Shown here in pieces: positions 32,736 to 43,164 of a stretch of DNA of 64,000 nucleotides. The number at the start of each line of letters is the position of its first letter. Positions within the stretch are counted from its first letter, which is position 1. The DNA is from Chrysopilus asiliformis (lineage: Eukaryota > Arthropoda > Insecta > Diptera > Rhagionidae), in assembly GCA_964034945.1 (NCBI GenBank), contig OZ035962.1:33879943-33943942 (forward strand), given 5' to 3'. The notes under the pieces were generated by a model. The model was not told the origin of the DNA, searched no databases, and saw nothing but the letters and a program-made list of their open reading frames with translations. Made by a program: the position numbers and the translations under genes.

Positions 32736-33380
32736 ATGGAAAGATACACAATCGAGCAACGCGTTAAAGTTATTCAGGCTTATTATGAAAATGGGCGTTC
32801 AAATCAAAATGCATATCGTGCACTTCGTGATTTTTTCGGTCAATTTAATCGTCCAAATGTGCGTACAATCGGAAAAATCGTACAAAAATTTGAGCAAACC
32901 GGGTCTGTAGGAGATGTGAAAACACCAGTGCATGCTCGTACAGCTCGTACTGCAGAAAATATTGCTGCTGTTCGCGATAGTGTGGCTGAAGAGCCGTCCA
33001 CCTCAACTCGTCGTCGTGCCCAACAATTGCACCTTCCACGCTCGTCGTTGATGAACATTATGTATAAAGACTTGCATTTACACGCTTACAAGGTGCAATT
33101 GACTCAAGAACTAAAGCCTCTTGACCATTTCAAGCGTCGTCAATGGTCAGAATGGTGGCAAGAAATGGCAACAGTGGATGATCAATTTTCGAAGAAAATC
33201 ATCTTCAGTGATGAGGCACATTTTCACCTCAGTGGTTTCGTCAATAAGCAGAACAGCCGCATTTGGGCGAATGATAATCCAAGAGTGATTGTCGAAAAAC
33301 CAATGCACCCACAAAGAGTGACTGTTTGGTGCGGTTTATGGGCTGGCGGCACGAAGTGCACGATATGCATTTTGATTTGA
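32736..33380 (+). CDS. Truncated mariner-like transposase, plus-strand arm
   Basis: A 214-residue frame from a good ATG. Residues 1-~50 form a helix-turn-helix of the DUF4817 type (MERYTIEQRVKVIQAYYENG), followed by a second helical region (RRRAQQLHLPRSSLMNIMY) and the start of the DDE domain with the first catalytic aspartate (IIFSDEAHFHLSG) and WCGLWAGG. The second and third acidic residues are lost: after about residue 205 the frame runs into inverted sequence and ends. It could bind transposon ends but not cut. It is identical to the frame in the other arm. Confidence 0.88.
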   Translation: MERYTIEQRVKVIQAYYENGRSNQNAYRALRDFFGQFNRPNVRTIGKIVQKFEQTGSVGDVKTPVHARTARTAENIAAVRDSVAEEPSTSTRRRAQQLHLPRSSLMNIMYKDLHLHAYKVQLTQELKPLDHFKRRQWSEWWQEMATVDDQFSKKIIFSDEAHFHLSGFVNKQNSRIWANDNPRVIVEKPMHPQRVTVWCGLWAGGTKCTICILI

Positions 33381-33532
33381 ACGCCCATTTTCATAATAAG
33401 CCTGAATAACTTTAACGCGTTGCTCGATTGTGTATCTTTCCATGGTTCAAATTGAGCTCAATTTGAACCATGGAAAGATACACAATCGAGCAACGCGTTA
33501 AAGTTATTCAGGCTTATTATGAAAATGGGCGT

Positions 33533-34177
33533 TCAAATCAAAATGCATATCGTGCACTTCGTGCCGCCAGCCCATAAACCGCACCAAACAGTCACTCTTT
33601 GTGGGTGCATTGGTTTTTCGACAATCACTCTTGGATTATCATTCGCCCAAATGCGGCTGTTCTGCTTATTGACGAAACCACTGAGGTGAAAATGTGCCTC
33701 ATCACTGAAGATGATTTTCTTCGAAAATTGATCATCCACTGTTGCCATTTCTTGCCACCATTCTGACCATTGACGACGCTTGAAATGGTCAAGAGGCTTT
33801 AGTTCTTGAGTCAATTGCACCTTGTAAGCGTGTAAATGCAAGTCTTTATACATAATGTTCATCAACGACGAGCGTGGAAGGTGCAATTGTTGGGCACGAC
33901 GACGAGTTGAGGTGGACGGCTCTTCAGCCACACTATCGCGAACAGCAGCAATATTTTCTGCAGTACGAGCTGTACGAGCATGCACTGGTGTTTTCACATC
34001 TCCTACAGACCCGGTTTGCTCAAATTTTTGTACGATTTTTCCGATTGTACGCACATTTGGACGATTAAATTGACCGAAAAAATCACGAAGTGCACGATAT
34101 GCATTTTGATTTGAACGCCCATTTTCATAATAAGCCTGAATAACTTTAACGCGTTGCTCGATTGTGTATCTTTCCAT
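33533..34177 (-). CDS. Truncated mariner-like transposase, minus-strand arm
   Basis: Identical 214-residue protein encoded in opposite orientation. The two genes converge, so transcripts of one arm that run on would be complementary to the other. Same domains and same truncation. Confidence 0.88.
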   Translation of the reverse strand: MERYTIEQRVKVIQAYYENGRSNQNAYRALRDFFGQFNRPNVRTIGKIVQKFEQTGSVGDVKTPVHARTARTAENIAAVRDSVAEEPSTSTRRRAQQLHLPRSSLMNIMYKDLHLHAYKVQLTQELKPLDHFKRRQWSEWWQEMATVDDQFSKKIIFSDEAHFHLSGFVNKQNSRIWANDNPRVIVEKPMHPQRVTVWCGLWAGGTKCTICILI

Positions 34178-34529
34178 GGTTCAAATTGAGTTAGTCTGAA
34201 ATTGAGAAATGTCAAATGAAATGCAGAAAAAAACTTGACGTTTAGGTGTGGTTCACATTCAACATCGGCCCTTAAAATTTAACCACCCTTTATAAAAACT
34301 TATGCGTGCGATTGGGCTTCCCTCAGTCAGGGTTTTTTGGTCTCTGATGCGCACCTACAATTTTACATGGATTGCAATTCATAGGTGAATTGCAACATTT
34401 GAAGGATTTTTATTGCAGCTCATCAGCAGCAGAAAACGTGACAATAGTGTAGACCGATGATGTCATTAGCACCAAGCAGTAACTATCACAACTTATTTTA
34501 ATAAAGCAAATTGAGTATGCTTGAGATGA

Positions 34530-34680
34530 TAGCATGCCATGGGCGACATTTGAACCCATAACCTACGGTTTACGGACCAAGTGCTTACTTTCTGAGTCGC
34601 ACTGCATACATTTTTTAAAATCCGACTGGTGGGCATAAAACCTTCAAAAATGTATAAAAATAAAGCAATCAAATTTTCAT
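34530..34680 (-). repeat. tRNA-derived SINE-like fragment
   Basis: The minus strand reads AAGCACTTGGTCCGTAAACC then GGTTATGGGTTCAAATG, like the anticodon arm and B box of a tRNA, followed by about 40 bases of unrelated tail. No full cloverleaf or terminator. Degraded. Confidence 0.4.
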
Positions 34681-34699
34681 TTCCCCATGCAATTTCACA

Positions 34700-36384
34700 A
34701 TTCAATAATTTATAATATTCTTCTAAAATGTCAACTTCTTAATTTGGGACATCAACCAATAAAATATAATATCAACAACAAACAAAGAAATCGAAAAACA
34801 GAAAGCTTTTCCCTAGTTCTTTGATTTCTTTGATTTTAGATAAAAATGTCAAAATTGTGTTTCTTCATAAATGAATTAAAACTTTATATTTATGGAATCA
34901 TAGATCAACAGGACAAATTGTGCCTGTCATATATTCTGAGATGTCCCATTATATCAGTTGATATTTTTATTTCATCCGTCAATTTTTAAACGCTTTTCAT
35001 AAGTTTAGCCACAGGAGATTTAAAAAAAGCTAAAAAAAACAAAGTTCGAATTTATCAATTTTTCTTCATTTCAGTCGACTAAACTGACCAACAGCGGAGA
35101 TTGAAAGTTTTGCTTTCAATTTAAAAGATTTTTCATGTTCAGTTAGTTAAGAAAAAAGTTAAAGGTTACTGTGAAGGAGAGAAGAAATGTTTGGCCAGGG
35201 ACATTCTCCTTATAAGTGAATCAAAAGTGGTTTAGATTTTTATTCCAATAGAACTTTAAATTTTTTAGCTTAAACGAAAAACCCGGCAAACATTCTTGCA
35301 AACATAAGATGGGTTCGTATGTATATATAAAAATGTTTTTTTTTGCGATATACATAATCACAAAGTTAACTTTTCTTTATATGATACAATATATCCATTC
35401 GTCGGCTTGGATGTATACTAGAAAATGTAGTACGCAGAAATAAAAGTTTAGCTGATTTTTCTTTTCTTTTGTAGAGCTGTTGGGTTTCAGATAGGTACTC
35501 CCCAGACGAGTTTTAAAATGTTTAACTGTTTGGAATTCGGTAGCCAAAATACCCTAGAGAAATCAAAGTTTCCGGGTTTTTTATACATATATACATATAT
35601 ACGAGTATGTATGAATGTATAATTATATCTATATACAAGTTCTACATTCATACTCGTACAAAGTTAAAGTTTTTCGCAGTTTTAAATCGTTTCTTTAAGC
35701 CAAAGAAGTAAAATAAAAGCATTTTATAGACGAAAAATGTCGAAAACATTGATATGAGAAGCCTGTCAAAATTAGATAAATGTTTTTTTAACAACTTTGT
35801 GATTTACGATGTTCATTATATTTTATATAAAAGGATCAATCTTTTTTAAGTTTTCTTTATTTTCTAAATGCTTGTAGATCAAATCAGAAAAATCCTTTAA
35901 TTCGGGTTTCTAATTAGTTTTAAAAGGAAGAGATCTCAATATGAGTCTTCATTGAAAAGACAAACTTAGATATACGAGTATATTCTGATGAATGGCAAAA
36001 GATTGCCATCTCGGTACATATTAATTTGATGAGTATTGATTTTTTAGCTGCATTTTTAGATAGCTGCTTGCCAGGGTGGGACTGGGAATTGAAAAAGGTT
36101 CGCGAAAAATGATCATGTATAGGCCCACATCCTTTAAATACCCAATTAGACGATCAAAGTTAATGCCGATTCGTCTCAGCCATTCCACACGCCTCATCCT
36201 CAAGCTGCCTAGAACAAAGATTTGGATTTTCGTTGTGTTTTCTATCGGTTGAGAATTTTTGATTTCAATGTGGAGAGTTTTTGATCAATTCAGATTCGAC
36301 TCAAACCATTTCTCCAAAAATTCCTAGCTGACAACAAGCAAAGAAAATTACCTCAATTTTTCCGGAATTTTTTTTTAAAAGATA
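34700..36384. other. No gene seen
   Basis: AT-rich with simple (AT) and ATACATATATAC stretches near 35585-35640. No element or gene recognised. Confidence 0.5.
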
Positions 36385-37623
36385 AGAAAAGCTACAATTG
36401 CCAGAGTCCAGCTGTCAAATACTCAATATGAATGAGGACAGATAAAATTGTTATGAAAAAAAATCCATTTGTGCGGAAGAGCGGAGAAGGATTGGTCCTA
36501 TTGGATTTTGATGTAGGGAACGGTTATGTAAATTCATATTCTAAACACATTTTACTTTAAAATTTTTTTCAATACGACTCACCTTTTTCGAGAAAATGGC
36601 AAAAAACAGTTTTGTTTGTATGGGAGAGGGGGGGGGGGGGGGGGGGGAATTGGTCCGATTTCGCTCGTTCAGGAACTTAGCCGAAACATTTACGAGAACC
36701 GTAACTATACAAAATTTCAAGTCTCTAGCTCAATCTTTTCGAAAGGTATGGTGTTCACGGACAGACCGACAGACGGACAGACGGACAGACGGACAGACGG
36801 AGAGACGGACAGACGGACAGACGGACAGACGGACAGACGGACAGACGGACAGACGGAAAGACGGACCGACAGACAGACGGACAGACAGACGGCCAGACAG
36901 ACGGACAGACAGACGGACGGGCAGACGGACAGACAGACGGGCAGACAGACGGACATACAGAGGACAGACAGACGGACAGACAGACGGACAGACAGACGGA
37001 CAGACAGACGGACAGACAGACGGACAGACAGACAGACGGACAGACAGACGGACAGACAGACGGACAGACAGACGGACAGACAGACGGACAGACAGACGGA
37101 CAGACAGACGGACAGACAGACGGACGGGCAGACGGACAGACAGACGGACAGACAGACGGACAGACAGACGGACAGACAGACGGACAGACAGACGGACAGA
37201 CAGACGGACAGACAGACGGACAGACAGACGGACAGACAGACGGACAGACTGACAGACAGACGGACTGACAGATAGACAGACAGACAGATGGACAGACAGT
37301 CGGACAGACAGACAGACGGACAGACAGACGGACAGACAGACGGACAGACAGACGGACAGACAGACGGACAGACAGACGGACAGACAGACGGACAGACAGA
37401 CGGACAGACAGACGGACAGACAGACGGGCAGACGGACATACGGACAGACGGACAGACGGACAGACGGACAGACAGACAGCCAGACAGACGGACAGACGGA
37501 CAGACGGACAGATGGACAGACGGACAGACGGACAGACGGACAGACGGACAGACGGACAGAAGGACAGACGGAAAGACAGACAGACGTACAGACAGACGGA
37601 CAGACAGACAGACAGACGGACGG

Positions 37624-37669
<46 letters not shown>

Positions 37670-37710
37670 CGACAGATAGACAGACAGACGGATATACGGG
37701 AATCAAATTT
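36385..37710 (+). repeat. Family B dispersed repeat with giant (GACAGACG)n expansion
   Basis: Begins with the family B block GCTACAATTGCCAG...GAGGACAGATAAAATTG, then AAAATCCATTTGTG, a 20-base G run at 36628-36647, AATTGGTCCGATTT, AAATTTCAAGTCTCTAGCTC and the microsatellite. Same order as 16288-16498 and family A copies. Confidence 0.8.
36757..37697 (+). repeat. Microsatellite (GACAGACG / GACAGACAGACG)n, about 940 bp
   Basis: Tetranucleotide-based tract of GACA and GACG units with few interruptions. It yields long open frames of R, Q, T, D on the plus strand and S, V, C, L, P on the minus strand; none is treated as a gene. Confidence 0.97.
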
Positions 37711-37833
37711 TTTTTGCTCTTCTGTTCTGCTCTTCCCTTCCCCTTCCATCAAAAATTTTCCAAAAAAATTTCCCAAAAAATTCGTAGAAAATTTTTCTAA
37801 AAATTCCAATATACTCGTATAGATCATATAGAG

Positions 37834-38088
37834 CAGGGGTGTCCAACCTTTTATCTTTCCTGGGCCACATTGGGAGAAGACGAGTTATACCTATTAGGCC
37901 ACAAATAAAATATACTAACACTAAAGACAGCTGATTAGTAAAAAACGTAGAACATATACATACTTAGTTAACAATTTTAAGTAATTTAAACTTCAATTAT
38001 TCATAAATTTTGCAAATATATCAGTTTATGTTGGGCCACATTCAAACACGTCCGGGACAGCATGTGGCTCGCGGGATGGAAAAGCCTG
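37834..38088. mobile_element. hAT-type MITE, CAGGGGTGTCC end
   Basis: Starts CAGGGGTGTCCAACCTTTTA and ends ATGGAAAAGCCTG. Flanking 8-mers ATATAGAG and ATATCGAG match at seven of eight, the hAT duplication size. The interior has GGGCCACATT near both ends. 255 bp, no transposase. Confidence 0.85.
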
Positions 38089-39289
38089 ATATCGAGTATA
38101 AAAATCCATTTGTGTAGGAAAGGGGAGAAGAAGTTGCCCGTTTGAGGGATTAATTTTTTAAAAATTTTCTTTCCTTTATATGGTCATTAACTCTACCTGT
38201 ATGGAAAATTTTGGGACACATACCTATGTTTTTTTTTGAGAATCGTATGAAAGATTTGAGCAAAATGAAATAGTAGCTTTAAGTTTCCAAATTGAAAAAG
38301 AAAACAATGGAATGTACAAATCAGAATTTTCCTCATGTTGTACATTTCCCTAATTTTCTCTATTCTTTAAGCAGACTTGCCCACAATCCAAATAGTTTTC
38401 TTTTTATTGCCCGCAATGAAGAAATGGAACTTTCGTCGAATTTTCTCTTTACCAAAAAAGTAGGCATAGTCAATTGACGGGAGGAACTACTGGGAAATTA
38501 ATTTTAATATTATGACAATTAGTCTATTTAGACGAGTATTATGTTGTTTTTATCGTATTATTATATATACCATAATATATACCATAAAAATCTGATTTAT
38601 TATATATACCATAAAAATCTGATTTCAGTAATTTCTGGCATTGTTTTAATGATATGACACGATAGCGTTGTACTGTACAAGTATATGTAATGTCATTGTT
38701 AAGGAAAAATTTCAGTGTGATACTGAATAAAATGTTAATCTTATCCATTGGAAGTGACTTAAATAACTAAAAATAAGGATATTTCTAATGAAAAAGGGCG
38801 GTTGAAAGCTTTCGCTCAGTAGAAAAAGCTTTCCGTTTATCTCTCAGTGATTCTTTTTCTGGAAAAAAAATCTAGTTGACGCAGACATGCGCTTTTCTAT
38901 CGGGACATATATTTAATTCTCTGAGAAGTAAACGTAACTGTCTCTTTTAGGGATTCTAAGAAGGTTTCTACGGTACTGTCCTGTGCGAGACGCTCCAATT
39001 TTTTACTAAAAAATACGACTGTAATTTGAGTTTTGATTTCAGTCTACCGCGATCATTTCATATCGCTGGACCGTTTTCGCTTGTCGAATTCTAATATCAA
39101 AAGTGATTTTCTAAGGTATTTTCGCTTTAAGGATACGCGCAATGATTCCGTTTCCAAAAATTTAAGACAAATAACCATTTTTTCCTCAAAGTGTTCACCA
39201 ATTGAAATACGTTTCGAAATATCTCTTCTAATATTTTACCTCCCTTTTGACTTAAGGAATTTTTGTTTGATTTCCTATTTTTGGTTGTT
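38089..39289. other. No gene seen
   Basis: AT-rich; a short tandem duplication of TATATACCATAAAAATCTGATTT at 38560-38625. The last few hundred bases may be promoter DNA for the exon below. Confidence 0.45.
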
Positions 39290-40156
39290 GTTCAGTCAGT
39301 CAGTTGCGGAGTGTTATTTGTTTGTTGTTCAAAAAGTTGTCAGCATCTAAGTTTTTGTCGTCATTGGTGTCAGTTAGGATATATAGATATCCTTGAACGC
39401 GTATAGATACGACTTTTCTGTTTTATTATTATTATTATTGCTTCTGCTGGTGTTGTTGCTATCCAACGATTTTTTCCTATATGCAATAACGTAACGCGGG
39501 TGCCAGTTTATGTTGTTGGATAGGAGTTTGTGTCTGGTGTATTTTTCTATGTTGACAAAATCCGGTCTTTGTTAACAGAAAGAAAGAAAAAAAAAATAAA
39601 ATAAAACGGAGAAATAAGAAATAAAATATAACGGAAGATTTTTTTCAAAGTCTAGAGGATGGTAAAAGTTTAAGCAATCTTCGATTTTAATGAGTGAATG
39701 AAATAGGAACAATAAGTTTTCTTTCGCATACCTATTTATATTCTATACATAAATATATATATATATATATGTATATAAACATATTTGGTATCGTGAAAAA
39801 AGTTGTAACAAGATACGTTTAACAGTTTTTTTTTCTCCACTTTAAATCATCTCGTCATCTTGGGCTTGGTGACGACGAAGACGACGGCTACTAAGCGAAT
39901 AATTCAAGGGAAGCAAAGAAAGCGGAACATGTCCTGGTGAAAAGTGTTTGAGTTATATTGAGTTGGGTAATGATAATAGCACATTTCGAATCAGTGGAAT
40001 CAGAGTAACGTGAACGTAGAGAACAGCATCTTATGGTCGACAGATATATTGGTGGGTATAAAAAGATTCGCGAAATGTCTTCAAAATAATCAAATCAAAC
40101 ATATACATATCTAAAGTTATAACCTAAATTATGTGAATTGGGGTAGTCGGGTACCG
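39290..40156 (+). other. Candidate 5' leader exon of a host gene
   Basis: Begins at three overlapping insect-type initiator motifs (TCAGTCAGTCAGT) and ends at a strong donor, CCG|GTAAGA at 40156/40157. There are no transposon signatures between apart from an (AT)n tract near 39753. It could be the first, non-coding exon of the gene whose next exon starts at 52682. The link is inferred only. Confidence 0.3.
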
Positions 40157-40576
40157 GTAAGAAAAATAGACCAAATATCTTTAAAAAGAAGTAACAGCCT
40201 TTCCGGCTTTCCATGTCGTCGTTTTTACGGATCAGAAACGTCATTTTTAATTAAATGTCATTTGGAATGAAGGACAACATTTACCTTCGTCTTTTAATTT
40301 TGCCATTTTCCATTTATTTGTTTGTTAGATGCTCTTCTCTAAAAATGTTTTTCTTCCAATTTTTAATGCTTGTTTTTCAGGCTCCATTTTCATATTAGCA
40401 TTCATTTCGGATCTTTAAGTTCAAAAACTTGAGAAAGTTTTCTTTTCAAAAATTTCTAATTAAAAAACCCCCCTAGGTCTTCAGTTGAAATCGTAATAGA
40501 TTTTTTTTTGTTGTTTAAAGTTAAATGGTTCTCATATAAATGAAAATGATCGATGAGTAGGTCTTTAAACATGATT

Positions 40577-41280
40577 TATTTATAGAAATGATCCTCAGTG
40601 ACAGATACAAATCCATAGGTTTAGAGTTACAAAAAACCGTACAAAAAGGAAGGAAAACTTTTCTGTAGAAAATCACTTGATAAAAAATTAAATTTTAACT
40701 GGGTAAAAAGTTTATTTTTCTGCATAAGTACTATAGATTCTCACAATTTAAACGTCGATATTATTTTTTAATTCACTTGTTTCTGTATTTCATACTTTTT
40801 AGTCTTCGAATATATATCCTTGCCTCTGGGATATCCTTACGGACTTTTTGGTTCACAATCGGATTCAACGACCCCAAAAACCTCCAGGTGAGGTTTTTTT
40901 CGCCGGGAAATTTCAGGAAATGGATACTAACATTATCCTTATAGAATCTTTGGTTGGCATTACAGCCTTTCTAATACCAGAATCGGATTCAGCGACCCCA
41001 AAAACCCACAAATGGGATTTTCTCCAAGCATTTTTTTTCGGAGTTTTCCTTACAGGATCTTCCCTTTTATAGAAATTATCCTCAGTGATAGATACCAATT
41101 CATTAATTTAGAGTTACAAAAAACCGGACAAAAAGAAAGGAGAACTTTTCTGTAGAAAACCACCTGATAAAGAATTAAATTTAAAACGGGTCAAAAAATT
41201 GATTTTTCTGCATACAGGTATATAGAGTAGATTCTTATAATTTAAACGTCGACATTATTTTGTAATTCATTGTAACTATA
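40577..41280 (+). repeat. Direct duplication of ~205 bp with ~496-bp offset
   Basis: Bases 40577-40790 (TTATAGAAATGATCCTCAGT ... TTTAAACGTCGA) recur at 41073-41280 with about 85-90% identity. Between them CGGATTC-A-CGACCCCAAAAACC is itself duplicated. Confidence 0.7.
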
Positions 41281-41689
41281 GACCTTCTATAACTTGTTAT
41301 TTGCCTACAACGAATGATATTTTTGATTATGCTGCCCGACAAATATTTTGAAATTATGGTGCTGAAAAATCATTGGAATATCACAATACTGACGAAAAGA
41401 CTCCCTGTCATATTAGTCGATGAATTTTATTGACATATTAGTCGATGAGTCCATCAGAAAATGACGTTTCTGACCAATATGTGGGTGCAAAATTTGGGGT
41501 GATCCAGTTAATTTCATATGCAACACCAAGGTATCACCGCCGCTTCGTGATTTTGTGTCCGCCCATTGATTTTTCACTTTATAAAGAATATTGGAGGTTT
41601 TTGGCTGGGATTGGAGTTTGGATTGACGATTTATTTTTTAGATTTCTCGAGAATTCTCTGGAAAATTTCTTTTCCTGCTTTTCGAGATA
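41281..41689. other. No gene seen
   Basis: Short direct repeat of CATATTAGTCGATGA near 41409 and 41436. Nothing else recognised. Confidence 0.5.
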
Positions 41690-42437
41690 CAGTAGAATCC
41701 CGATAATTCGTATTTCAAGGGACCGACGTAAAAATACGAAGTATCGGGATATTCGAATTAGCGGGATTACGAATTATCGAGGGTAAAAAAAGAAAAAATA
41801 TGAATTAACAAGGTTTTTTTTAAGCTGTGTCTTTTTTTAAATCTACCAGCTTATTCCCATTTTTTCTGCGAAAACTAGCTTTTTCACGCAAAAGGTTTCC
41901 TCCAACCGGTATGTTCGCACTTCGCGCTTGATCAAACCACTTTAACAATGCTTTTTTCAATTCTGGGTACTCACAATTCTTGAAGCGCTTTGTTTTGCAT
42001 TGTGATGATAGGGACACGATTTGGTCTCTGTTCTTTAGAATTGAGGTTATGGTCGACGGAGCAACCTCAAAACGTTTTGCCACTTCGATTTGTTTTTCCC
42101 CGTTTGCCACGGCTTTAAAAATCTCCTGTTTTTCTTTTACTGAAACAGATTTATAAACTTTTCTTGGAGGCATAGTTGAAACAAAACTGCCAGATGTCGA
42201 CTTAACCACAAACAAAAACAAACGAATATTGCAAGAGAAAGAGTCATACGAATTAACGAGAGTTTTCATCAGATAATACGAATTATAAAACGTTTTGTCG
42301 ACACCGAACACAAAAATAAATACGAATTATCCAAGGGACCGAAATGCATAGACTTTATACGAATTATAGGGATTTTTTCAAGGGACCAGCAAATTCATAC
42401 GAATTAGCGGGATATACGAATTATCGGGATTCTACTG
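41690..42437 (-). mobile_element. pogo/Tigger-type element, internally deleted
   Basis: TA at 41688-41689 and 42438-42439; ends CAGTAGAATCCCGATAATTC and its complement. Many TACGAATTA-type repeats lie inside both ends. It holds only the N-terminal part of a transposase gene on the minus strand. Confidence 0.88.
41820..42173 (-). CDS. pogo-type transposase, N-terminal DNA-binding fragment
   Basis: A 117-residue frame starting MPPRKVYKSVSVKEKQEIFK. Residues ~8-55 are a Psq/CENP-B-like helix-turn-helix (AKRFEVAPSTITSILKNRDQ). Residues ~75-100 begin the second CENP-B domain (LKKALLKWFDQARSANIPVG). It then jumps to an unrelated tail and a stop; the DDE domain is deleted. I chose the ATG at 42173 over the earlier ATG at 42311 because homologous proteins start with this basic peptide and the upstream part looks like terminal repeat. 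It might still bind CGAATTA-rich ends. Confidence 0.75.
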   Translation of the reverse strand: MPPRKVYKSVSVKEKQEIFKAVANGEKQIEVAKRFEVAPSTITSILKNRDQIVSLSSQCKTKRFKNCEYPELKKALLKWFDQARSANIPVGGNLLREKASFRRKNGNKLVDLKKDTA

Positions 42438-42698
42438 TATTAGAATAGAGAATTTCAATTTTACTCTTAAGTTTCAACTAAAATAGTGAAAGGACAGTGA
42501 CTGTCAACGGAATACAGTGAACCCCCAGTCTATGCGCTTAATTGGTTCCGGGAAAACACTGCGAAGATCGGAACCGCATAAATCGAGTTGTGGAAGCATG
42601 TAGAAATTGGTGTTCGGTTCCGGAATCACGAACATTTTTCATAATCTGGACGTAAAAAAGTTTTTAATTTTCTATTTTCTACTATTTTTTTACTTGAG

Positions 42699-43160
42699 TA
42701 CAATTCGCATATTTGTGCTGGAGTAAAAAAAAAAAAATAAAAAAAACTGTCCTGCAACTGCTGGACCGAATTCAAAAAGTGCGATCCGACTGATTGCAGA
42801 CAAATCTTTGACAGATTCATTACCGTCTTTCGAGCATCGTCGCTCTGTTGGGTACTCAACATATTCTATAGATATTTTTATAGGAAATGTTCCACCGAAA
42901 TTTCCCAACATATTCCTCCATGTTATATTTTTCCTAGACCCTCTCGTGTAACTTCTTCCTTGAGCCTCCCCGTTTTCGTAGAGTAAAGTTTAGGAATTCC
43001 TTCATTCCGCGAACAACAAAATTTTGGAATGATTTACCTATCAAAGTGTTCCCCCCGGACTATAACCTGCAGAAGAGAGAACTTAAATCGACATCTCCTT
43101 TCATTCTTCGGACCATCCTGAGCTGTGCTTCGGCATTAAAAGGTCTTCCCCTAAGCTCTG
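42699..43160 (+). pseudogene. Non-LTR retrotransposon ORF2 end, plus-strand copy
   Basis: Colinear with 29440-29308 plus 28447-28146 (reverse strand), but without the insertion found there. It encodes, with frame breaks, PPRFRRVKFRNSFIPRTTKF and PPDYNLQ before a degenerate end. Useful as the empty-site reference for the other copy. Confidence 0.65.
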
Positions 43161-43164
43161 GCCG

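Larger units (their letters stand above)
32623..34290. mobile_element. Palindromic mariner-like element, 834-bp arms, TA target duplication
   Basis: TA at 32621-32622 and 34291-34292. The two halves are inverted copies that meet without spacer at 33456/33457 (GAG|CTC). I saw one mismatch, in the outer 20 bases (GCGC versus GGGC). Each half is: end AAGGGTGGTTAAATTTTAAG, short leader, transposase codons 1 to ~205, then a 106-bp inverted copy of the transposase start (33351-33456 mirrors 32723-32828). The flanks outside TA are not symmetric, so the palindrome ends exactly at the transposon ends. Confidence 0.93.

Noticed and set aside
36596..37827. Long open frames of R, Q, T, D and of S, V, C, L, P on both strands
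   Set aside because: They are translations of the (GACAGACG)n microsatellite.
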